DNA of 64,000 nucleotides from contig JAHBUY010000004.1 of assembly GCA_019637795.1 (NCBI GenBank), forward strand, positions 372,001 to 436,000. The letters run 5' to 3'. This document shows positions 41,107-48,792 of this stretch, piece after piece. The notes under the pieces were generated by a model that was not told where the DNA came from, did no database searches, and saw nothing but the letters and a program-made list of their open reading frames with translations. A program made the position numbers and the translations under genes. The stretch comes from a bacterium (lineage in GTDB: Bacteria > Desulfobacterota > Binatia > HRBIN30 > CADEER01). Position 1 is the stretch's first letter. Each line of letters opens with the position of its first letter.

Positions 41107-44100
41107 ATGAGTAGCTCGCCCAGCTCACCCAGTCGGCTGCGTCTCTGGCTCGTCGCCCTGCTGGTCTTCGCGGCCGCGGTGCGGCTGGTCGGGCTCGATT
41201 TCGACGACAAGCACTTCTTCCACCCCGACGAACGGCGCATCGCCTTCGCCGTCGGGGAGCTGTCGTTCCAGCCGCTGCAGCTCAACCCGCACTTCTTCGC
41301 CTACGGCTCGTTCCCGTTCTACGTCAACCGCGCCGTCAGCAGCCTGCTCAGCAACATCGACCCGCGGATGGCGAACTACGACGGCGTCATGATGACCGGG
41401 CGCGCCGTCAGCGGCGTCATCGGCACGCTGACGGTGCTGCTGCTCACCGTGCTCGGGGCCCGCCTCTACAACCGCTCGGTCGGGCTGCTCGCCGGCTTCC
41501 TGCTCGCCGCCTGCGTGCTGCACGTGCAGAACTCGCACTACGGCACCACCGACATCTTCCTCACCTTCCTGGTCACCCTGGCGCTGTACTGCATGATCGG
41601 GATCGTCCAGCGCGGCTGGACGCGCGACTACGTCTACGCCGGCCTGGCGATCGGCTTCGCCGCCGCGACCAAGTTCAGCGCCCTGCCGCTGCTCGCGCCG
41701 CTCGCCGTCGCCGGCCTGGTGCGCATCCCGCGCGACGGCTTCCTGCGGGTCGCCGGCCGCGGCCTGCTCGCCGTCGTCTGCCTGGCCGCGGCCTTCGCCG
41801 CCGGACAGCCGTACGCGATCCTCGACTTCGCCAACTACGCCCGCGACATCACCGAGCAGAGCGGCATGGTGCGCGAAGCCGGCCGCCTGCCGTACACCAA
41901 CCAGTACATCGGGGTGGTGAAGTACTACTACGACCTGACCCAGATGTTCTGGTGGGGCATGACGCCGCCGCTGGCGATCGCCGCCATCTGGGCGACCGCG
42001 GCGCGGGTGGTCGGGGCGGTCCGCGAACGCTCCGCCACCGACGCCGTGCTGCTGGCGTGGGTGCTGCCGTTCTTCCTCATCACCGGCTCCTTCGACGTGA
42101 AGTTCGTCCGCTACCTGCTGCCGATCTACCCGATCATGATCCTGTGGGCGGCGGCGTTCCTGTGGCGCGCCGCCCAGCGCTCACTGCTCGGGCGGATCGC
42201 GATGTGGGGGGTGGCGATCGCCACCGGCCTGGCGGCGCTGGCGTTCCTGTCGATCTACACCCGGCCGCACACGGTGGTGACCGCCTCGGAGTGGCTCTAT
42301 CGCAACGTGCCGCCGGGCAAGGTGATCGTCACCCAGCACTGGGACGAGGGCTTTCCGCTGCCGCTGCCGGGGCAGAACCCGGGCAAGTACAAGGTCGACG
42401 ACCTGCCGTACTACGAGCCCGACACCCCCGGAAAATGGCGCGACATCGCCAACCGCCTCGCCGCCGCCGACTACATCGCCTTCCAGACCAAGCGGCTCTA
42501 CGGCGCGCTCACCATGGCGCCGCAGAAGTACCCGATCGCCAACAACTACTTCTACCAGCTCTTCGCCGGCGATCTCGGCTTCACGCTGGTCTACGACCAC
42601 GCCTCGCGCCCCGAGCTGCTCGGCCTGGAGGCGCCGGACGAGCTCGCCGACGAATCGATCACCGTCTACGACCACCCGAAGGTGCTGATCTTCGAGAACA
42701 CCGGCCGCCTCTCGGCGGACGAGCTGTACGAGAAGATCATGCACGGCATGCCGTCGAAGAAGCTGACCCGCACCGACCTGCTGCTGGCCGAGGCCAACCG
42801 GGTCGGCGGCACCAGCGAGCCGGCGAGCCCCATCCGCGCCAGCGTGCCGGCGCTGCTCTGGTTCGCGCTGATCGTCGAGCTGCTCGGAGTCGCCGGCTTC
42901 GCCATCCTGCGCCGCGCCCTGCCGGTGCCCGGGGTCTACGGCCTGGCCAAGGTCTTCGGCATCCTGCTCTTCGCCTACATCCCCTGGCTGCTGGTCAGCA
43001 CCGGCCAGGCGGCGTTCACCCGCGGCACGCTGGCCGCGACCCTCGGCGGGCTGCTGCTGTGGGGCGCCCTCGCCTGGCGGCGCGGCCGCGGCGACGAGCC
43101 GAGCGGCGAGTGGGCGCCGACCGAGCTGCTCTTCTGGGGCAGCTTCCTGCTGTTCCTGCTGGTGCGCGCCTTCAACCCGGAGATCTTCTGGGGCGAGAAG
43201 CCGATGGACTTCTCGTTCCTCAACGCGCTGATGCGCACCACGACGCTGCCGCCGCCGGAGCCGTGGTTCTCGGGCTCGACGCTGCACTACACCTACTTCG
43301 GGCACTACGTCGTCGCCGCCCTCGGCAAGGTCGGCAACATCCACCCCGGCCTGGTGTTCAACCTCGGCATCGCGCTCTTCGGCGCCCTCACCGCCAGCGC
43401 CGCCTTCGCGCTCGGCGGGGCGATCGGCGGCCGGCGCGGCATCGGCCTGCTGTGCGCGGTCTTCGTCGTGCTCATCGGCAACCTCGCCGGGCTGCGCGAG
43501 GTGCTGGCCCGCCACGTCATCAACTTCGACTACTGGTGGGCGACCTCGCGGGTGATCAAGGACACCATCAACGAATACCCGTTCTGGAGCTTCCTGTTCG
43601 CCGACCTGCACGCGCACGTGCTGGTGATGCCGTTCTCGCTCAGCTTCCTCGCCCTGGCGGTGTGGTGGGTGCGGCGCAGCGACGCGCCGGCGGTCATCAG
43701 CCCGCTGGCCACCGTCGTCCTGCTCGGCTTCCTCCTCGGCGCCATCATGGTGACCAACGGCTGGAGCTCGCCGACCTACATCCTGTTCTTCCCGTTCCTC
43801 CTCGGCTGCACGGCGCTGGCCCAGTCGTCGTTCGGCCGCGGACGGGTGGCGCTGCTCGGGGTCCTCGGCCTGGTCGCCGCCGGCCTGGTCGCCGCCAAGC
43901 TGGCGATGCCGCAACCGCCGCCGTGGCTGATCGAGCAGGTCGGCGATCCGCTCGCGGCGCGCCTGCTGCCGGCAGCCCTGGCCGGCGCGGCGGGGCTGTT
44001 CGTCCTCGTGCTGCTGCCGGCGCCGACGATCCTGACCGGCCTGCTGGTGGGCCTCGCCTACCTGCTGTTCCTGCCGTTCTGGCGCGACTTCAGCCCGCCG

Positions 44101-46026
44101 CCGCGCAACTTCGGCCTCGAGGATCAGTCGTTCGCCAACGCCTGGGACTTCGCCAACATCTTCGGCCTCTTCCTCTTCATCGCCATCCCCTTCGTGTTCG
44201 CGCTCTGGCGGCGCGCCCTGCGGCCGGTCGAGCAGCCGCTGGGGTTCGGCCGCCGGCTGGCGATGTGGCTGGTCGCCCTGACCGTGCTCGCCTGCTGGCT
44301 GGCCTCGGTGCCGGCGGTCGCGCACCTGCTGCCCTTCGGGCTGCGCGGCTCGCTGCGCCTCGGCCTGGCGATCCTCGCCGTCCTCTCGTTCTCGGTGGCC
44401 ATCCAGCGCGGCCTCACCTCGACGCAGCGGGTCGCGGTCAGCATGCTCGCCTTCGCCTTCGCGATCACCGCCGGCACCGACATGGTGTTCGTCTGGGATC
44501 GCATGAACACCATCTTCAAATTCTACCTCGAGGCCTGGTTCCTGTTCGCGGCAGGCAGTGCCGCCGCCACCGCCGAGCTGTGGCGCGGCCTGATCCGCCG
44601 GCCGGCGCTGCGCCGCGCCTGGCAGCTCGGCCTGGTGGTGCTGCTGGCGCTGGCGACGTTCACCGCCGTCAGCGGCATCTGGGCGGTGGTGCGCACCGAT
44701 CGCGTGCCGACGCCGGAGCCGACCCTCGACGGCACCGCCTATCTCGCCGAGCAGGCGCCGCTCGAGCGCGCCGCCTACGAGTGGCTGAACGACAACGTCG
44801 CCGGCATCCCGGTGGTCGCGGAAGCGTACGGCCCGTCGTACCAGGACTACGCGCGGGTGGCGATGAACACCGGCCTGCCGATCGTCCTCGGCTGGGACTA
44901 CCACGTCAGCCAGCGCGCCCAGCGCTGGCCGGACATCAACAAGCGCAAGGACGACCTGAAGCGGCTCTACACCACCGACAGCAAGCAGGTGGCGGCGGAG
45001 ATCCTGCGCAAGTACCACATCGCGCTGGTCTACGTCGGCGGCGTCGAGCGCCGCGCCTACAGCGGCGGCAACCTCAAGCGCTTCCAGGAATGGAACGACC
45101 TGCTGAAGCCGATCTACACCAACCCCGGCGTCACCGTCTTCGCGGTCGAGGGCCAGTACGCCGGCGCCATCCCGGTGAACGCCATCCAGGAAGTGCCGCC
45201 GGTGCCGGAGGGCGAGGAGGTCAAGGTCCAGGGCGCGCCCGGGCAACTGAGCCAGCCGCGCGGCCTGGCGCTGGACGGCGCGGGCAACGTCTACGTCGCC
45301 GACTTCGGCAACGACCGCATCCAGAAGTTCGACCCCGATTTCGGCTTCGTGAAGGAATGGGGCTCGCACGGCGACCTGCCGGCGCAGTTCAAGCAGCCCG
45401 GCGACGTCGCGGTCGGCCCCGACGGCAGCGTCTACGTCGCCGACACCTGGAACCAGCGCGTGCAGGTGTTCTCGCCCGACGGCGAGTACCTGCGCGAGTG
45501 GACCGACAAGTACTACGGGCCGCGCGGCATCGCCGTCGGGCCGAACGGCGCCGTCTACCTGGCCGACACCGGCAACCACAAGGTGCGCCGCTTCACCCCG
45601 GACGGGGTCGAGGATCGCGCCTGGGGCAGCCTCGGCAAGGAGCAGGGCCAGTTCACCGAACCGGTCGGCCTCGCCGTGGACAAGACCGGCAAGGTCTACG
45701 TCGTCGACAACGGCAATGCGCGCCTGCAGATCTTCGACCGCGACGGGGCGCTGATCGGCGCCTTCCCGGTCGACGGCTGGGAGCAGAAGGTGTTCTCCGA
45801 GCCGCACGTCGCGGTCGCGCCCGACGGCACCATCTGGGTGACCGTGCCGACCCGGCAGCTCATCCGCGCCTACCACGCCAAGGGCGGCGTGGTGAAGGAG
45901 ATCCAGGGCGGCGACGATCCCGCCCTGCCCTTCGACCGCCCGATGGGCATCGCCTACGACCCGCGCACCGACACGCTGGTCATCAGCGACCTCGAGAACC
46001 GGTTGGCGCGCGTGCCGGCGCCGTGA
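41107..46026 (+). CDS. GT39-type glycosyltransferase - DUF2298 - NHL propeller fusion protein
   Basis: A 1639-residue protein with three modules. Residues 1 to about 590 are a GT-C/PMT-like glycosyltransferase; HPDER at 39-43 sits where GT39 enzymes place their catalytic acidic residue, followed by many helices and a long extracytoplasmic loop. From about 600 to 1365 comes DUF2298, with HYTYFG at 727-732 in place of the YYYxG motif and PFWSFLFADLHAHVLVMPFS, ending in a soluble domain related to that of the 27345 protein. From about 1375 to the end, six NHL blades (for example NVYVADFGNDRIQKF, SVYVADTWNQRVQVF) form a beta-propeller, expected outside the inner membrane. A GT-C enzyme using a lipid-linked sugar, tethered to a protein- or glycan-binding propeller, is the best guess. 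Confidence 0.88.
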   Translation: MSSSPSSPSRLRLWLVALLVFAAAVRLVGLDFDDKHFFHPDERRIAFAVGELSFQPLQLNPHFFAYGSFPFYVNRAVSSLLSNIDPRMANYDGVMMTGRAVSGVIGTLTVLLLTVLGARLYNRSVGLLAGFLLAACVLHVQNSHYGTTDIFLTFLVTLALYCMIGIVQRGWTRDYVYAGLAIGFAAATKFSALPLLAPLAVAGLVRIPRDGFLRVAGRGLLAVVCLAAAFAAGQPYAILDFANYARDITEQSGMVREAGRLPYTNQYIGVVKYYYDLTQMFWWGMTPPLAIAAIWATAARVVGAVRERSATDAVLLAWVLPFFLITGSFDVKFVRYLLPIYPIMILWAAAFLWRAAQRSLLGRIAMWGVAIATGLAALAFLSIYTRPHTVVTASEWLYRNVPPGKVIVTQHWDEGFPLPLPGQNPGKYKVDDLPYYEPDTPGKWRDIANRLAAADYIAFQTKRLYGALTMAPQKYPIANNYFYQLFAGDLGFTLVYDHASRPELLGLEAPDELADESITVYDHPKVLIFENTGRLSADELYEKIMHGMPSKKLTRTDLLLAEANRVGGTSEPASPIRASVPALLWFALIVELLGVAGFAILRRALPVPGVYGLAKVFGILLFAYIPWLLVSTGQAAFTRGTLAATLGGLLLWGALAWRRGRGDEPSGEWAPTELLFWGSFLLFLLVRAFNPEIFWGEKPMDFSFLNALMRTTTLPPPEPWFSGSTLHYTYFGHYVVAALGKVGNIHPGLVFNLGIALFGALTASAAFALGGAIGGRRGIGLLCAVFVVLIGNLAGLREVLARHVINFDYWWATSRVIKDTINEYPFWSFLFADLHAHVLVMPFSLSFLALAVWWVRRSDAPAVISPLATVVLLGFLLGAIMVTNGWSSPTYILFFPFLLGCTALAQSSFGRGRVALLGVLGLVAAGLVAAKLAMPQPPPWLIEQVGDPLAARLLPAALAGAAGLFVLVLLPAPTILTGLLVGLAYLLFLPFWRDFSPPPRNFGLEDQSFANAWDFANIFGLFLFIAIPFVFALWRRALRPVEQPLGFGRRLAMWLVALTVLACWLASVPAVAHLLPFGLRGSLRLGLAILAVLSFSVAIQRGLTSTQRVAVSMLAFAFAITAGTDMVFVWDRMNTIFKFYLEAWFLFAAGSAAATAELWRGLIRRPALRRAWQLGLVVLLALATFTAVSGIWAVVRTDRVPTPEPTLDGTAYLAEQAPLERAAYEWLNDNVAGIPVVAEAYGPSYQDYARVAMNTGLPIVLGWDYHVSQRAQRWPDINKRKDDLKRLYTTDSKQVAAEILRKYHIALVYVGGVERRAYSGGNLKRFQEWNDLLKPIYTNPGVTVFAVEGQYAGAIPVNAIQEVPPVPEGEEVKVQGAPGQLSQPRGLALDGAGNVYVADFGNDRIQKFDPDFGFVKEWGSHGDLPAQFKQPGDVAVGPDGSVYVADTWNQRVQVFSPDGEYLREWTDKYYGPRGIAVGPNGAVYLADTGNHKVRRFTPDGVEDRAWGSLGKEQGQFTEPVGLAVDKTGKVYVVDNGNARLQIFDRDGALIGAFPVDGWEQKVFSEPHVAVAPDGTIWVTVPTRQLIRAYHAKGGVVKEIQGGDDPALPFDRPMGIAYDPRTDTLVISDLENRLARVPAP

Positions 46027-46079
46027 GGCGCCGGCGGGCCCGCCAGCACCGACCACCGTGCCGGGACGCGACGCCGCGG

Positions 46080-46238
46080 TCAGAGCGATCGCGCGTCGGC
46101 GTGCTCGCGCAGGCTGGCGATCATCATGCCGACCATGGCCGCCAGCAGCATCCAGGCGAGCAGTCCTCCGCTGCCGAAGCTGAGCACCCCGCTCAACGGG
46201 TCGCTCTGCCACAGGCTGGCGACATATGCGGAGAGCAT
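46080..46238 (-). CDS. Small single-pass membrane protein
   Basis: 52 residues from the ATG at 46238, with AAGGAG about 9 bases upstream. A single hydrophobic helix (LLAWMLLAAMVGMMIASL, about 26-43) is followed by a charged tail ending HADARSL. The size and layout suggest a small membrane protein that regulates or assembles with a partner. I recognise no family. Its ribosome-binding region overlaps a near-perfect inverted repeat, and the gene is convergent with the giant glycosyltransferase gene. Confidence 0.55.
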   Translation of the reverse strand: MLSAYVASLWQSDPLSGVLSFGSGGLLAWMLLAAMVGMMIASLREHADARSL

Positions 46239-46249
46239 CTCGATTCTCC

Positions 46250-46265
46250 TTTCCTGACCAGGAAA
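46250..46265 (-). promoter_or_regulatory. Inverted repeat overlapping the ribosome-binding site of the small membrane protein
   Basis: TTTCCTG and CAGGAAA are perfect 7-base arms separated by two bases (46250-46265, plus-strand reading). The minus-strand AAGGAG of the small gene (reverse complement at 46247-46252) overlaps the left arm. It could be an operator or a translation-control hairpin. Confidence 0.4.
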
Positions 46266-46483
46266 ACCGAGCATCGGCCGTGCCAGATGCGGCGGCGCGT
46301 CTCGTCGCCGCTTCGCCGTCCGGGTGCGCGACGCGACGCGTCACGCGGCGATGGATTCCGGCGCCAGCGGCAATGCCGCACGGGTCGCGGCGGGCGCGCG
46401 GCGCTGGAGCAATGCCGGCGCGAGCTGCTACTCAGCGCCGTCCCGTGCCCCGAGCCGGGGATCCCTGCGAGAGGAGCTCTGCG

Positions 46484-47281
46484 ATGAACACCGACCACTG
46501 TCTGATCGAGCGCGACGGTCACGTGCTGACGATCACCCTCAATCGACCGGAGGCGAAGAACGCGCTCAGCCCCGGCATGCTGGCCGGCATGTACAAGGCG
46601 TGGCGCCAGCTCGACGAGGACCGCGAGCTGCGGGTCGCCATCCTGACCGGCCGCGGCGACGTCTTCTGCGCCGGCGCCGACCTCAAGGCGATGGGCGCCG
46701 GCGAGTCCGACGACGAGTTCATGCGCCTCATGTCCGAGGTGCCGGACATCCACTGGCAGGCGCTGCTGCGCCACAACCGGCCGCTCAAGCCGATCATCAC
46801 CGCGGTCGAGGGCTTCGCGGTCGCCGGCGGCACCGAGATCCTGCAGGGCACCGACATCCGCATCGCCGCCGAGGACGCCGTGTTCGGCGTCACCGAGGCG
46901 CGCCGCGGCCTCTTTCCGCTCGGCGGCTCCAGCGTCCGCCTGCGCCGCCAGATCCCCTACACGCTGGCCGCCGAGATCCTGCTCACCGGCCGCCACGTGA
47001 CGGCCAGGGAGGCGCTCGACTTCGGCCTCATCGGCCGCATCGTGCCCAAGGGACAGGCGCTGGCCGAGGCGCGCAAGGTGGCGCAGGTGGTGTGCGAGAA
47101 CGGGCCGCTGTCGATCCGCGCCCTGATGCGCATGCTGCGCGAGGTGGACGAGAGCGTCCCCGAGGCCGAGGCGCTGGCGCGCGAGCTCGAGGTGGGCAGC
47201 CCGATCTTCGGCACCCGCGACGCGCGCGAGGGCATGAAGGCCTTCGCCGAGAAGCGCAAGCCCGTCTACACCGGCGAATGA
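46484..47281 (+). CDS. Enoyl-CoA hydratase/isomerase family protein (crotonase)
   Basis: 265 residues from the ATG at 46484, with GAGAGGAG about 8 bases upstream. DVFCAGADLKAMG and EGFAVAGGTEILQGTDIRIAA form the oxyanion hole. Both acidic positions of hydratases are kept (GGTEIL and GVTEARRGLFPLGG), unlike the crotonase at 3725-4510. It is translationally coupled (ATGA) to the TLP1-type gene, so both probably act on the same acyl-CoA, perhaps in steroid, fatty-acid or aromatic degradation. Confidence 0.88.
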   Translation: MNTDHCLIERDGHVLTITLNRPEAKNALSPGMLAGMYKAWRQLDEDRELRVAILTGRGDVFCAGADLKAMGAGESDDEFMRLMSEVPDIHWQALLRHNRPLKPIITAVEGFAVAGGTEILQGTDIRIAAEDAVFGVTEARRGLFPLGGSSVRLRRQIPYTLAAEILLTGRHVTAREALDFGLIGRIVPKGQALAEARKVAQVVCENGPLSIRALMRMLREVDESVPEAEALARELEVGSPIFGTRDAREGMKAFAEKRKPVYTGE

Positions 47282-48786
47282 GCCCCTCCGATCTGGCGCC
47301 GACGACGCCGGTGATCGTCGGCGTCGGCTTCCACCAGGAGCGCGAGGACGATCCCAGCCGCTGCCTCGAGCCCTACCAGCTCATGGTGCGCGCCGTGCGC
47401 GCCGCGGTCGCCGACGCCGGCGGCGCCCCGGCGCTGGCCACGCAGCTCGAGTCGATCGCGGTGACGCAGGGCATGTGGCAGTACCGCAACCCGGGGCGGC
47501 TGGTCGCCGCGGCGCTGGGCTGCCCGACGGCGACCAGCATCGTCTCCGACCTCGGCGTCCTGCAACTGACGCCGCTGAACGACCTGTGCCGGGCGATCGC
47601 CGCCGGCGAGCAGACGCTCGGCGTCGTCACCGGCGGCGAGGCGCAGTACCGCGCCCTGCGCAGCATGATCAGCGGCCAGCCGGCGCCGGAGACCGAGCAG
47701 GCGGAGGACACGCCGCCGCCCGACCGCTTCCTCACGTCGAGCGACCCCTTCTGCAGCGACCTCGAGGGGCAGCGCGGCCTGCACCTGCCGGTCGAGCTCT
47801 TCGCCATCATCGAATCGGCGCTGCGCCACGCCCAGGGCCTCGACATCGAGACCCACCGCGATCGCGTCGCCGCGCTCTACAGCCACTTCAGCGAGATCGC
47901 CGCCGCCAACCCGCACGCCTGGCGGCGCGACCCCATGTCGGCGGCGGAGATCCGCGACCCGACGGCGAAGAACACGATGCTGGCGTTCCCCTACACCAAG
48001 CGCCACTGCACCCAGTGGAACGTCAACCAGGGCGTCGCCATCCTCGTCTGCGCGGCGGGGCGCGCGGCGCAGCTCGGCCTCGACCGCGGGCGCTGGATCT
48101 TCCCGCTCGCCGCCGCCGAGTCGCGCCACGTCGTCGTCCTCGCCCAGCAGCGGCAGTTGCACAGCCACCTCGGCACGGTGCGCTGCGGCGAGCGGGCGCT
48201 CGCCCTCGCCGGGCTGGCGACCACCGATCTCGCCGCCGCCGAGCTCTACAGTTGCTTTCCGGCGGCGATCCAGTCCTTCGCCCGCGACCTGCGGCTCGAC
48301 GGCGTGTGCCCGCTCACCGTCACCGGCGCGATGCCCTTCGCCGGCGGTCCGTACAACCACTTCAGCCTCGAGGGCGTGGCGCGCATGGTCGAGGTGCTGC
48401 GCGAGGACGGCGCGAGCCGGCGCGCCGGGCTGGTGGCCAATCTCAGCGGCATCTTCGGCAAGCAGGGATGCGTGGTGCTGGCCAACGCCGCCAACCCGCG
48501 CGGCTACCAGTTCGAGGACGTCACCGCCGCGGTCGCGGCGGCGGATCCGCCGCTGCCGCTCGACGGCGACTACGAGGGCCCGGCGACCATCGTCGGCTAT
48601 ACCGTCGTCTACCTGCGCGAGCACCCGACGCACGCCGTCGCCATTTGCGACACGCCAAGCGGGGCGCGCACCGTGGCGCGCTCCGACGATCGCCCGCTGC
48701 TCGAGTCCATGACCCGCGAGGAGTTCGTCGGCCGCGCGGTCGCGGTGGCGCGCGACGGGCGCTTCACCCGCGCGCCGGGCGCGTAG
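47278..48786 (+). CDS. Thiolase-like protein type 1 (TLP1-like)
   Basis: 502 residues; start overlaps the crotonase stop. The thiolase fold is recognisable (VIVGVGFHQERED, then TSIVSDLGVLQLTPLNDLCRAIAAGEQTLGVVTGGEAQ, and YNHFSLEGVARM). The position of the nucleophilic Cys in true thiolases is not a Cys in SDLGVLQL. The last 80 residues (GPATIVGYTVVYLREHPTHAVAICDTPSG) match the extra C-terminal beta-domain of TLP1 proteins. Classical beta-ketothiolysis is therefore unlikely; CoA-ester binding with a partner, or another condensation, is possible. A regulatory or non-catalytic role with the coupled crotonase should be considered. Confidence 0.85.
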   Translation: MSPSDLAPTTPVIVGVGFHQEREDDPSRCLEPYQLMVRAVRAAVADAGGAPALATQLESIAVTQGMWQYRNPGRLVAAALGCPTATSIVSDLGVLQLTPLNDLCRAIAAGEQTLGVVTGGEAQYRALRSMISGQPAPETEQAEDTPPPDRFLTSSDPFCSDLEGQRGLHLPVELFAIIESALRHAQGLDIETHRDRVAALYSHFSEIAAANPHAWRRDPMSAAEIRDPTAKNTMLAFPYTKRHCTQWNVNQGVAILVCAAGRAAQLGLDRGRWIFPLAAAESRHVVVLAQQRQLHSHLGTVRCGERALALAGLATTDLAAAELYSCFPAAIQSFARDLRLDGVCPLTVTGAMPFAGGPYNHFSLEGVARMVEVLREDGASRRAGLVANLSGIFGKQGCVVLANAANPRGYQFEDVTAAVAAADPPLPLDGDYEGPATIVGYTVVYLREHPTHAVAICDTPSGARTVARSDDRPLLESMTREEFVGRAVAVARDGRFTRAPGA

Positions 48787-48792
48787 CGGGGC

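Noticed and set aside
42181-46344. 1387-codon open frame antisense to the giant GT39-DUF2298-NHL gene
   Set aside because: Composition shadow typical of high-GC genes: rich in Arg, Gln, Gly and His with no recognisable domain or ribosome-binding site.
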